A stretch of 14,255 bases of DNA from JANQPX01 sp039028235 (GTDB lineage: Bacteria > Pseudomonadota > Alphaproteobacteria > Geminicoccales > Geminicoccaceae): contig JBCCIN010000083.1 in NCBI GenBank assembly GCA_039028235.1, forward strand, positions 1 to 14,255. Reading direction: 5' to 3'. The translations under genes and the position numbers were made by a program. The notes under the pieces were generated by a model that was given only the letters and a program-made list of their open reading frames with translations, searched no databases and had not been told where the DNA came from. How positions within the stretch are numbered: the stretch's first letter is position 1; every line of letters begins with the position of its first letter. Below are positions 1 to 6,888 of this stretch, piece after piece.

Positions 1-1016
1 ATCAGCTCGCCGTCGGGTGTCCTGAATTCGCAAAGGGAGATCCAGCGGCCGCTCGAAAGCTCGATTTCTCGCGCGCGCACGACGTCGTCGCGGCCGTCCG
101 CGTGGTCCTGATCCTCTGCAGGATGCACGCCGACGCGCTGCCGCTCCTCCTTCCTGACCACCATCTGCTCGTCGATCAACTGATTGAGTTTCTCGTGGGT
201 CATGCCGATCTCGATGGCCGGCTCGATGGCCTCGAAGATCGCTCGGAACTGGCCGTTGCACAGAACCAGGCAATCGTCCGCGCTCCAAAGTGCGAACCCC
301 TCGGAAATGGCCTCGGTCGGCTTGATCAGTCGATCGCGTGATGCCTGAAGGGCGCTCATATTCTCGCCGAGGCGATCGACCATGCTGTTGAAGGCCCGCC
401 CGACCCGGGCGACCTCGTCGCAGCCCGGCAGAAAGACCCGGATGTCGCTCTCGCCGCAGGCCACCTTGTCGGCGGCGACCGCAAGGCTCCACAGGCGCCT
501 TGTCAGCACATGGCCCATCAGCCAGCCGGCAAGCGCGATGACCACGGTGCCGACCACCGCGATCATCAGCCCGACATTGAGCGTGCGCTGAAAGGCGTGG
601 CGCAGCGGTGCCTGCGAGAATTCGATCGCCAGGCTGCCGAGATCGGCATGGGCGCCACGAATGTCGATATGCCGCCAATAGCGATCGCCCCGATCCTCAA
701 GCGCCGGCAGCATCTGGCCGAGCATGTCACTTTCGGTCGCAGCGATCACCCGGCCTTCGACGTCGCCGATCATCACCGTGCGGATATTCGGGTCGCGCTC
801 CGTGCCCGAGAGGAACGCCTGCAACTCGTCGAATTCCTCGGTGATCAGCGCCGCCTTGCTGAGATCGCCGAGCAGATCCATGGTCACCTGCTGCGAGTTG
901 CTGATCTGCTCTTCCACACCCTCCATCGAATGGTTCAGCGTGATGTAGAGAACGGCAGCGATCAGCGCCATTTCGAGCAGCGAAATCGAGACTGCGATGC
1001 GTGCCCGGAGCGACAT
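1..1016 (-). CDS. Membrane sensor protein with HAMP and PAS domains (3' end outside window)
   Basis: The first 338 residues are open from an ATG at 1016 to the left edge, so the C-terminal output domain is missing. A first membrane segment lies at about residues 8-27, followed by an extracytoplasmic sensor region of about 115 residues and a second membrane segment at about 146-168. A HAMP-like linker follows (about 168-222, with the typical EVARVGRAFNSMVDRL stretch), then a PAS fold starting near 232 (EAISEGFALWSADDCLVLCN). This layout is used by histidine kinases, diguanylate cyclases and phosphodiesterases, and the window does not show which applies. The gene starts 5 bases after the stop of the binding-protein gene at 1022, so the two are probably translated together, and no good ribosome site is visible. 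The pairing suggests that the binding protein feeds a ligand signal to this sensor. Domain assignment is confident, output function unknown. Confidence 0.85.
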   Translation of the reverse strand, partial: MSLRARIAVSISLLEMALIAAVLYITLNHSMEGVEEQISNSQQVTMDLLGDLSKAALITEEFDELQAFLSGTERDPNIRTVMIGDVEGRVIAATESDMLGQMLPALEDRGDRYWRHIDIRGAHADLGSLAIEFSQAPLRHAFQRTLNVGLMIAVVGTVVIALAGWLMGHVLTRRLWSLAVAADKVACGESDIRVFLPGCDEVARVGRAFNSMVDRLGENMSALQASRDRLIKPTEAISEGFALWSADDCLVLCNGQFRAIFEAIEPAIEIGMTHEKLNQLIDEQMVVRKEERQRVGVHPAEDQDHADGRDDVVRAREIELSSGRWISLCEFRTPDGEL

Positions 1017-1021
1017 CGGCG

Positions 1022-1921
1022 CTAACGCTGCGCCAGCGTTCTGGGGCCGGTGGTCTTGGCGCGGATGGCGGCATAGTCGCCATCCTCGATCCGAACGAAG
1101 CGTTTCTCCGAGCCGAAGCCCTCAACGCCGCCATCGCCGAGGGAAAGGATGGTGTCCTGCAGTTGCCGGCGCTCCGCTTCAGGCACGCGCTGATGCACGA
1201 TAAAGGCGAAATGGCTCACGGGAGGCGCGGTGAAGATCCTGCGCAGCGGCCGGCTCGCGAACGCGTCGACCTCGGACAGGATGAACGCCGGAACGCCGCA
1301 GGCCGCGACGGCACCGGTGCTGACCGCCTGCAGGCAGGACGCCTTGTTGCGATAATGGCGAATGCCGACGTCCAGGCCGGGCCTGAGGCCTTCTTCGATC
1401 AATGCCCATTTGATGAGCTTGCTCACCGCGGCGAGCTTCGGCGGCAGGCCGATGGTGCCGTCCACGAGATCCTCGATGCCGCCTATGCCGCTATCCTCCG
1501 CCGTGACCAGCACGGCCTCAAGCGGACCATCCAGCCGGGCGAGCGGCAGATAATCGTGGTTATCAACCGCATCGACGAAGAAAAACGGGTGCACGAGCAG
1601 GACATCGTAGCTCTGCTCTTCAATCGCGCTTTGGAAGTTCTCGAAGGTCGATTTGGTGCGAAGCTTCACCATGCGGTCGAGCGAGACAGACAGCCGCTCG
1701 GCGAGCGGGCCGTAGAGACGATCGATGGTCAGGGCGGGCAGGTGAGGAAAAATGCCGAGGCGGTAGGCGGGCTTGGGAGTCGCCTCGGCACGAGCCGGCG
1801 CTAAGTCGCCAGCGAGAACGCTTGCAGCCGTCAAAATCAGGCCGGCCACCCAACCTCTTGATCTCCATAACTTCCAGCGGCAACTCAGCATTTTGCGCAT
1901 AGTGGTTGTTAAACCTGTCAT
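1022..1921 (-). CDS. PhnD-type periplasmic substrate-binding protein
   Basis: A 299-residue protein with a signal peptide: basic start, a hydrophobic stretch at about residues 23-38 and a likely cleavage after APARA at 45. The mature part reads like the phosphate/phosphite/phosphonate (PhnD) and SsuA-like binding-protein family: an opening LGIFPHLPALTIDRLYGPLA, then FENFQSAIEEQSYDVLLVHPFFF, then a second lobe with VLVTAEDSGI and the GAVAACGVPAFIL stretch. Such proteins bind small oxyanions or other solutes in the periplasm. No permease or ATPase gene is next to it. Instead it is followed by a membrane HAMP/PAS sensor gene, so a sensing role is at least as likely as transport. The start is uncertain: ATGs at 1921, 1900 and 1891 all give a plausible signal peptide and none has a clear Shine-Dalgarno site. 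The ligand cannot be read from the sequence. Confidence 0.85.
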   Translation of the reverse strand: MTGLTTTMRKMLSCRWKLWRSRGWVAGLILTAASVLAGDLAPARAEATPKPAYRLGIFPHLPALTIDRLYGPLAERLSVSLDRMVKLRTKSTFENFQSAIEEQSYDVLLVHPFFFVDAVDNHDYLPLARLDGPLEAVLVTAEDSGIGGIEDLVDGTIGLPPKLAAVSKLIKWALIEEGLRPGLDVGIRHYRNKASCLQAVSTGAVAACGVPAFILSEVDAFASRPLRRIFTAPPVSHFAFIVHQRVPEAERRQLQDTILSLGDGGVEGFGSEKRFVRIEDGDYAAIRAKTTGPRTLAQR

Positions 1922-2239
1922 TTATCAACCCAAACGATATTTTTCGTGCATTTTGATTAACTTTTAGTGATGTTAGTGCGAAAGTACATCTATCTTTGCG
2001 ATGATGCAATAGCTTCAAAAGCTCTTTGTGCGTTAGCATCCGGCCATGTGCGCCGCCGCTCCAATGCAGGCTTTCGCTGGGCGTCGCGTTCATGTCGGGA
2101 TAGTCTCGAAGCAAGGCCCCGGCTCATTTCGGCGGTTAAGGCCGCGGGCGGGAAGGCTCGTTCAGATGTCTGCAACCTCGGGTTCACGACTGGCCCGCGG
2201 TTCTCCATTTGGTGGGGGCTGACAAGAGAGGAGATGATG
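1922..2239. other. Intergenic region between divergent genes
   Basis: This stretch separates the divergently transcribed binding-protein gene (minus) and the OsmC gene (plus). The part at about 1915-2010 is clearly richer in A and T than its surroundings and is where promoters for the minus-strand unit would be expected, but no convincing -35/-10 pair was found. The rest has ordinary GC. An open frame continues upstream of the OsmC start through this region, but its peptide has no family resemblance and no ribosome site at its own start, so it is treated as non-coding. Confidence 0.5.
2229..2233 (+). promoter_or_regulatory. Ribosome binding site deciding the OsmC start
   Basis: AGGAG lies directly before three consecutive ATG codons (2234, 2237, 2240). 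Only the third has a workable spacing, 6 bases, so 2240 is chosen as the start. Confidence 0.65.
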
Positions 2240-2707
2240 ATGCGCCATCACTTCGCCACGCGGCTGGTCTGGACGGGTGCAGCTAAGGGACCCGCGGTCA
2301 CCTATGACGGCTATTCCCGCGAATATCTGATCGAAATCGATGGCAAGGCGCCGCTTCGCGGCTCCTCCGTCCCGGCCTTTTTAGGTGATCCGGCGCTGCA
2401 CAATCCCGAGGACCTTCTGGTCGCCTCGCTCTCCGCCTGTCATATGCTCTGGTATCTGCATCTATGCACGGATGCAGCGATCGAGATCGCCGACTACACG
2501 GACGATGCTGAAGGCTGGATGGAATTCTCGGACGGCAAGCTCGCCTTCACTGAGGTTCTGCTTCGGCCCAACGTCACCATCCTCGCCGGCGATGCCGAGC
2601 GGGCCAAGGCGCTGCATGTCGACGCCAACGGCAAATGCTTCATCGCGAATTCGGTCAATTTCCCGGTGCGTCATCAGCCCGTCATCAATCTGGCTGACGG
2701 CTCATGA
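2240..2707 (+). CDS. OsmC/Ohr-family peroxidase-like protein
   Basis: A 155-residue cytoplasmic protein of the OsmC superfamily, thiol peroxidases that reduce organic hydroperoxides and hydrogen peroxide. The two family cysteines are present: Cys67 in LLVASLSACHML, on the central helix, and Cys133 in NGKCFIANSV. PALHNPEDLLVASL just before the first cysteine is the usual family signature. A second cysteine on the same helix (Cys76) is extra. The N-terminus HHFATRLVWTG and strand YLIEIDG fit the small-strand lobe of the family. It sits alone, facing away from the binding-protein gene and ending in a strong hairpin. The subfamily (OsmC or a YhfA-like relative) cannot be fixed by eye; it is probably not Ohr, which has a different signature around its cysteines. 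Confidence 0.88.
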   Translation: MRHHFATRLVWTGAAKGPAVTYDGYSREYLIEIDGKAPLRGSSVPAFLGDPALHNPEDLLVASLSACHMLWYLHLCTDAAIEIADYTDDAEGWMEFSDGKLAFTEVLLRPNVTILAGDAERAKALHVDANGKCFIANSVNFPVRHQPVINLADGS

Positions 2708-2725
2708 TCCGATCGGCCAAAACCA

Positions 2726-2755
2726 AAAGCCCGATTTGCTGCCAAATCGGGCTTT
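2726..2755 (+). terminator. Intrinsic terminator, probably bidirectional, between OsmC gene and rpsU
   Basis: A perfect 13-bp stem (2726-2738 with 2743-2755) closes a 4-base loop. Its outer ends are AAA and TTT, so either strand gives a GC stem followed by a short U run. It lies between the converging ends of the OsmC gene (stop at 2707) and rpsU (stop at 2796). Confidence 0.85.
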
Positions 2756-2795
2756 CATTCCAGAACTGTCGAAACGTCTGGTGAGGCGTGCTGCC

Positions 2796-2999
2796 TCAGA
2801 TCTCGTCCCGCTCCCGGCGCTTTCTCTGCAGCTTGCGGAACCGGCGGATCGCCTCGGCCTTTTCCCGCGCACGCTTTTCCGAGGGCTTCTCGTAATGGCG
2901 GCGCATCCTCATCTCGCGATACAGACCTTCACGCTGCATCTTCTTCTTCAGCGCACGCAGCGCCTGGTCGACATTGTTGTCGCGAACCTGAACTTCCAC
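2796..2999 (-). CDS. rpsU: 30S ribosomal protein S21
   Basis: A 67-residue, strongly basic protein with the S21 signature EVQVRDNNVDQALRALKKKM followed by RHYEKPSEKRAREKAEAIRR. S21 belongs to the small ribosomal subunit near the anti-Shine-Dalgarno end of 16S rRNA and helps translation initiation. The start is taken as GTG at 2999, giving M-EVQVRDNN, which matches the usual length and N-terminus of alphaproteobacterial S21, with GAGG four bases before it. A second GTG at 3011 would add four residues (RGPV) and is the alternative. Upstream is a good promoter (3080-3108), and downstream is a shared terminator, so it is probably a single-gene transcript. Many alphaproteobacteria carry more than one S21 gene; whether this is the main copy cannot be seen. 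Confidence 0.95.
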   Translation of the reverse strand: MEVQVRDNNVDQALRALKKKMQREGLYREMRMRRHYEKPSEKRAREKAEAIRRFRKLQRKRRERDEI

Positions 3000-3079
3000 G
3001 GGGCCTCGCACTCCAACCGTTGTATTTTGGACAAACGAAAACGGTTCCCTCCACCGAAGTGAAGCGAACCTTTTGAAGG

Positions 3080-3108
3080 TATATAGCAGATACGGTGCCT
3101 GAGACCAA
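3080..3108 (-). promoter_or_regulatory. Putative sigma-70-type promoter of rpsU
   Basis: Reading the minus strand, TTGGTC (3108-3103) is followed after exactly 17 bases by TATATA (3085-3080). The predicted transcript would start near 3073 and leave a leader of about 70 bases before the GTG start at 2999. Confidence 0.6.
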
Positions 3109-3172
3109 CTCTTTTCCGGCCGCGACCACGGGCCCTCTTTCCAGCGGGGGTTAACGGTCTTAAGTCTGCGTC

Positions 3173-3763
3173 ATGGCCATCTTGAAAATCGCCCGTATGG
3201 GCCACAGCGTGCTGGTGGATCCTGCCGCCCACGTCGACGATCCGACCGCCGAGCGCGTGCAGCGCCTGATCGGTCACATGAGGGAAACGATGGCGGATGC
3301 CAGCGGCATCGGGCTGGCGGCGCCCCAAGTCTATCAGTCGATCAGGCTGATCATGTTTCTCGATGCCGTCGATCGCGAGGATGCGGCCGAGCGCGACCCG
3401 GTGGTGCTGATCAACCCCGAGATCGAGCCGCTCGACGACGGGATCGAGCTCGGCATCGAGGGCTGCCTCTCGATCCCCGGTTTGCAGGGACTCGTGCCGC
3501 GCCATGCGCGCATCGGCTATCGCGGCCTCTCGCCCGAGGGCGGGGTGATCGAGCGTGAGGCGGAAGGGCTGCACGCGCGCGTCGTGCAGCACGAGGTGGA
3601 TCACCTCGACGGCGTGCTCTACCCGATGCGCATGACCGACCTGACCAAGCTCGGTTTCGACAGTGAAATGCGCCATGTGATCGAGCGGACGCAGCAGGAA
3701 GCGAGGCTGACTGCCGGTGACCACGGAGACGGTGAGGAGGAGCACCATGAGCAAAGCGGTTGA
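3173..3763 (+). CDS. def: Peptide deformylase
   Basis: A 196-residue metal enzyme that removes the formyl group from the N-terminal methionine of new proteins. All three family motifs are intact: GIGLAAPQ (residues 45-52, Gln52), EGCLS (96-100, metal ligand Cys98) and QHEVDHLDG (139-147, ligands His140 and His144, catalytic Glu141). The C-terminal tail beyond residue 175 is acidic and histidine-rich (GDHGDGEEEHHEQSG) and probably unstructured; part of it exists because the frame overlaps the next gene. No fmt gene is beside it, so this is probably not the def of a def-fmt operon and may be a second deformylase in the genome. The gene is transcribed away from rpsU and overlaps the COQ9-family gene by 17 bases. 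Confidence 0.93.
   Translation: MAILKIARMGHSVLVDPAAHVDDPTAERVQRLIGHMRETMADASGIGLAAPQVYQSIRLIMFLDAVDREDAAERDPVVLINPEIEPLDDGIELGIEGCLSIPGLQGLVPRHARIGYRGLSPEGGVIEREAEGLHARVVQHEVDHLDGVLYPMRMTDLTKLGFDSEMRHVIERTQQEARLTAGDHGDGEEEHHEQSG
3735..3740 (+). promoter_or_regulatory. Ribosome binding site inside def for the COQ9-family gene
   Basis: AGGAGG lies inside the end of def, 6 bases before the ATG at 3747. It favours 3747 over the upstream in-frame GTG-type start at 3717 and implies coupled translation. Confidence 0.75.
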
Positions 3764-4379
3764 GCGACGGAGCCAGCGGGATCGCATCCTCGAAGCGGCA
3801 CTGCAGCATGTGCCGTTCGAAGGCTGGAACAAACGGGCGCTCGTGGCCGGCGCTGTCGATGCAGGCCTCGATGCCGCTACCGCCAGGCGCCTCTTTCCGC
3901 GTGGTGGCGACGACCTGCTCGCCCATCTCGACGTCTGGGCCGACAGGCGCCTGGTCGAGGCGGTCGATCAGCAGGCGATCGATCGCCTGCGCATGCGTGA
4001 GCGCATCGCCCGCCTTGTGCGCATGCGTCTGGAAATCCTGTCGCCGCATCGCGAAGCCATGCGCCGCGCGATCGCTGCACGCCTGTTGCCGGGCAATGCG
4101 CTCAAGGCCGGTCCGGCGCTGTGGCGCACGGTCGACCTGATCTGGGCGATTGCCGGGGACAAGGCGAACGATGCCAGCTATTACACCAAGCGCTCGCTGC
4201 TCCTCGCTGTCTGGACCAGCACCTTCTTCTACTGGCTGGAGGATCAGTCGCCTGGTCTCGAGGAGAGCTGGGCCTTTCTCGATCGGCGCATCGACAACGT
4301 CATGCAGATCGGCAAGGCGCGAAGCCAGATCGAGGGCCTCTTCAAGAATCTCGAACGGCTGAATCCCTTGAAGGCCTGA
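3747..4379 (+). CDS. COQ9-family ubiquinone biosynthesis accessory protein
   Basis: A 210-residue protein. The N-terminal part (SQRDRILEAALQHVPFEGWN, then LVAGAVDAGLDAATARRLFP) is the TetR-like helical start typical of COQ9, and the C-terminal part with LWRTVDLIWAIAGDKANDASYYTKR and the LAVWTSTFFYWLEDQS helix is the diagnostic COQ9 domain. In mitochondria and alphaproteobacteria COQ9 is a lipid-binding protein that helps COQ7 hydroxylate a ubiquinone precursor at the membrane. The TetR-like look of the N-terminus is misleading: the protein is not expected to bind DNA. It overlaps def by 17 bases and uses a strong ribosome site within it, so the two genes form an operon. The functional link between deformylase and ubiquinone synthesis is not obvious. 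Confidence 0.88.
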   Translation: MSKAVERRSQRDRILEAALQHVPFEGWNKRALVAGAVDAGLDAATARRLFPRGGDDLLAHLDVWADRRLVEAVDQQAIDRLRMRERIARLVRMRLEILSPHREAMRRAIAARLLPGNALKAGPALWRTVDLIWAIAGDKANDASYYTKRSLLLAVWTSTFFYWLEDQSPGLEESWAFLDRRIDNVMQIGKARSQIEGLFKNLERLNPLKA

Positions 4380-4441
4380 TCGAGACGCCTCGCCAGCCTT
4401 TGTACTCGACGACAATCTCATTCGCCACCAGTGAGAAACCG

Positions 4442-5326
4442 ATGCTCGATCACCGCCTTTGCCTCGCCGCCGGCCTCGCCCTTCTTATAAGTTGCGCGCC
4501 GGCTTCGGAGGCCGTGATCAAGCCGCAGCCGATCGCACCGCTGGTGGAGCTCCCCTACATGCTGCCGGTCCCGGCGGGCGGTTTCCTTGCAGGCTCCACC
4601 CAAGAGGAGCGTGAACTCGCCTACGCGCTCGACGAGGCCGCCTATGGCCACAGCCGCACCCGCGAGCAAGGCTGGTACGAACGCGAGCGCCCGATGAGCC
4701 AGGCCGAAACCGGTGCGTTTGCCATCATGCAGACACCGGTGACCAACGCGGCTTACGCTGCCTTCGTCGACGCCACCGGCCACCCTGTTCCCGATGTCGA
4801 CGAGTCCACCTGGAAAGGCTACGGCCTGATCCACCCCTATGAGCGTACCCGCCGCCACGCCTGGGCCGAAGGTCGACCTCCCGAAGGAAGGGAAGAGCAT
4901 CCCGTGGTCCTGGTAAGCCACGACGATGCGCTCGCCTACGCCGCCTGGTTCTCCGAGATGACCGGCGAAACCTGGCGCCTGCCCACCGAGATCGAATGGG
5001 AAAAAGCCGCGCGAGGTCTCGGCGCTTACACCTTCCCTTGGGGCCATGACTGGGACGCCGAAGCCCTGAACAGCCACGACCTCGGTCCCTTCGACACCGA
5101 ACCCGTCGGCAGCTACCTCCACGGCGCCAGCCCCTTCGACATGCTGGACGCCGCCGGCCAGGTCTACGAATGGACTGGCAGCGCCAGCGGCGAAACCCGG
5201 TTCTTCGTGAAGGGTGGGAGCTGGGACGACAAGGGCTGCGGCGTTTGCCGGCCCGCAGCCCGGCACACCCGCCCCGCTGACCTCAAGCACATTCTCGTGG
5301 GCTTCAGGCTGGTGAAGGAAGGCTAG
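4442..5326 (+). CDS. SUMF1/formylglycine-generating-enzyme-like lipoprotein
   Basis: A 294-residue protein with a lipoprotein signal (LLIS-C, Cys18) and one FGE-sulfatase fold. Family landmarks: VPAGGFLAGS (43-52), PVTNAAYAAFVDATGHP (99-115), RLPTEIEWEKAARG (179-192), YTFPWG (196-201), GQVYEWTG (239-246), VKGGSWDD (256-263) and a closing VGFRLV. True formylglycine-generating enzymes have two catalytic cysteines five positions apart just after GGS. Here the only pair is Cys266 and Cys269 in GCGVCR, so sulfatase activation is unlikely. More probable is a C-type-lectin-like fold with a binding or structural role, or another chemistry as in PvdO-type relatives. No sulfatase gene is nearby. It starts 62 bases after the COQ9-family gene and may belong to its transcript. 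The start is set by the signal peptide, as the frame is open further upstream. Its stop is only 10 bases from the stop of the converging lipoprotein gene. Confidence 0.85.
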   Translation: MLDHRLCLAAGLALLISCAPASEAVIKPQPIAPLVELPYMLPVPAGGFLAGSTQEERELAYALDEAAYGHSRTREQGWYERERPMSQAETGAFAIMQTPVTNAAYAAFVDATGHPVPDVDESTWKGYGLIHPYERTRRHAWAEGRPPEGREEHPVVLVSHDDALAYAAWFSEMTGETWRLPTEIEWEKAARGLGAYTFPWGHDWDAEALNSHDLGPFDTEPVGSYLHGASPFDMLDAAGQVYEWTGSASGETRFFVKGGSWDDKGCGVCRPAARHTRPADLKHILVGFRLVKEG

Positions 5327-5336
5327 GGTAACGCCG

Positions 5337-5906
5337 CTAGGATGCGTCCGGGGTCATGTCCAATGGGTCCAGTTTCTGCTGGCTGCAGTGATAGTACTCG
5401 TCAACAACGTTGAGATCTGGCGACGTCGTCGTTCGTCGAATTGAAATGACGCCGGCCTCCAAGGAATAGAGCACGGTCGTATCGTGAGTCGCCGCGACGT
5501 CGTCGATGTCGGGGTCGTCTTCCTGGGTTGCCGTGATCAAGAACCATGCAGGCTCGGGACGCTCTTCAGGTTCCGAGACGAAGCTATATCTGTCGGCTTC
5601 CCACTGACTGTCGCCATTGACCTCCCATTCGAGCCTCTCGCCCGAACGCAACAGCTCTTCGGACGGAACCATAATCGGGAACGGAAAAATAAACCCGACA
5701 TAATCACCTGTCTGAAGCGGCCCCAGTGACGAAGTCACATCGCCCCCAAATGCTATTCTCTTCTCCAGATCGAAATAAAGGCGTTGTTTTTCATCGGCTT
5801 CGGAGCCTGCGGCGCAAAAGGCTGCAAGATCGGGCTTCAATGCCGCGCCGCTGCACGAAGACAGCATCAGTGTCGCCAAGAGAATGACTTGGCGAGGCTT
5901 CATCAT
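5337..5906 (-). CDS. Small acidic lipoprotein, candidate immunity protein
   Basis: A 189-residue protein (188 if the second ATG at 5903 is used). It has a lipoprotein signal: MMKPRQ, a hydrophobic stretch, then L-S-S-Cys18, so it is expected to sit in the periplasm or on a membrane. The mature part is rich in Asp and Glu, with three further cysteines or so (Cys31 and one near the C-terminus in YYHCSQQ are the clear ones), and ends without any membrane segment. I recognise no family. The gene begins 7 bases after the stop of the HExxH protein gene at 5914 and has the same lower GC, so the two are surely one unit. A small acidic periplasmic lipoprotein after a putative secreted protease is the usual layout of an immunity protein that protects the producer. 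That role is inferred from context only. Confidence 0.7.
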   Translation of the reverse strand: MMKPRQVILLATLMLSSCSGAALKPDLAAFCAAGSEADEKQRLYFDLEKRIAFGGDVTSSLGPLQTGDYVGFIFPFPIMVPSEELLRSGERLEWEVNGDSQWEADRYSFVSEPEERPEPAWFLITATQEDDPDIDDVAATHDTTVLYSLEAGVISIRRTTTSPDLNVVDEYYHCSQQKLDPLDMTPDAS

Positions 5907-5913
5907 GAGCTGA

Positions 5914-6888
5914 TCATTTCGAACATCCGGGATAATCGTGGGGAATCAAACCCCAAAACCCGCCGCCCACGGGCAAGCATCCGCCACCGCCCAAACCATA
6001 CTCCTGAAGCTTGGCTCGAGCGTTTGCGTCGAGTTGACGATGGGCATCATTATGCCCAAAAATCCATCCGCCATTGTCGCGACGGTGCATGGACTCGTGA
6101 ATCATGGTGCGCGCCAAGCCGCTTGGGTTTGTCCTGTGATCCCCCCAATCCATGTTGATCTTGATTATGTACGTTTCTTCTGGAGGGTCACCTGCTAACT
6201 TTTGCCAGTCGGTCCTACCCGCTTGACCGCTTGGAAGGCCAACTTCACCGCCAGGACCCGCGTGAATACGTGTATTCCTCCAACCCTCCGGCAAGTTGGC
6301 GCCGATGAATTGCGATGCCACACGCACTTTGGCCGTGTCCTCATCGGAAAAACCGTAGGTCACGGCGCCATGCTGGCTGATATCGGCGCCATCGTTCTTG
6401 ACGATGAAATCGTGATAAGCCTTCGCAATCGCTTTCTTGTCATCGTCTGAGAGTTTTTCGCCGCCCTTCACGAGCACGCAAGGCGGATCGCCTGCTCCAG
6501 AGACATCGGCGCAGATTTTCTGACGCGGCTCTGATGACTGAGCTCCATCGAGCTTGGCTTTTTTGGCGCCTTCGGACGGTTTGGCATTACCCGATTGACC
6601 ATCATCGTGCTGCCGTTGGGCAAGCATTGGCCGCCCGCGCATCGCATCGAACTCCTGCAGCTTTCGGCTCTGCTCTTCGGACGGAGCGTCGACACCGGCG
6701 TCATTGCCGGATGCTGCGCTGGCACCAGGCCTGTCGTCGTTGGCGCCTGGTCTGGGGGTATCGCTCCTCGGCGAACCGCCGTGGGCGTAGCTGATCGAAA
6801 CACCGCTATCCGCCTTCGGCATCGTCAGTGTCGCGGTACCGCCGACGATCGAGCCGCCGCCCGATCCTGTCAATCCACCTACCGACAT
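5914..6888 (-). CDS. Putative HExxH zinc metalloprotease toxin/effector
   Basis: A 324-residue protein with no signal peptide and no membrane segment. Residues 1-70 are rich in Gly, Ser, Asp and Pro (opening MSVGGLTGSGGGSIVGGTAT) and look disordered, and 70-125 are charged. From about 126 a globular domain begins. Near the end is the zinc signature H264-E-S-M-H268 in LARTMIHESMHRR, followed by GHNDAH (278-283), where His279, Asp281 or His283 could be the third ligand. Four cysteines (126, 137, 304, 322) could form two disulphides, which would suit the periplasm. The last 30 residues are Gly-rich and end PHDYPGCSK. The start is the ATG at 6888, with GGAG (6899-6896) 7 bases before it; a TTG one codon earlier is less likely. 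I know no named family for it. With the downstream lipoprotein it looks like a polymorphic-toxin or type VI-type effector and its immunity protein, but no secretion marker (PAAR, VgrG, Hcp) is in the window. A plain cytosolic protease is the alternative. Confidence 0.7.
   Translation of the reverse strand: MSVGGLTGSGGGSIVGGTATLTMPKADSGVSISYAHGGSPRSDTPRPGANDDRPGASAASGNDAGVDAPSEEQSRKLQEFDAMRGRPMLAQRQHDDGQSGNAKPSEGAKKAKLDGAQSSEPRQKICADVSGAGDPPCVLVKGGEKLSDDDKKAIAKAYHDFIVKNDGADISQHGAVTYGFSDEDTAKVRVASQFIGANLPEGWRNTRIHAGPGGEVGLPSGQAGRTDWQKLAGDPPEETYIIKINMDWGDHRTNPSGLARTMIHESMHRRDNGGWIFGHNDAHRQLDANARAKLQEYGLGGGGCLPVGGGFWGLIPHDYPGCSK

Noticed and set aside
510..1804. Plus-strand open frames of 171 and 267 codons
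   Set aside because: They lie opposite the sensor and the binding-protein gene, whose protein families are clear; high GC makes long shadow frames common.
1620..2114. Minus-strand frame of 164 codons overlapping the binding-protein start
   Set aside because: It is out of frame with the recognisable signal peptide and binding-protein sequence and matches nothing.
1967..2239. Upstream extension of the OsmC frame by about 90 codons
   Set aside because: The extra peptide has no family resemblance, the OsmC fold starts at the ATG at 2240, and a ribosome site fits that start.
3747..3900. TetR-type regulator call for the gene at 3747
   Set aside because: The start looks TetR-like, but the C-terminal domain is that of COQ9, whose N-terminus has this resemblance.
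2948..4421. Long minus-strand frames opposite def and the COQ9-family gene
   Set aside because: The plus-strand products have intact family motifs, so these are shadows.
4442..5326. Genuine sulfatase-activating formylglycine-generating enzyme
   Set aside because: The catalytic cysteine spacing is absent, and no sulfatase is nearby.
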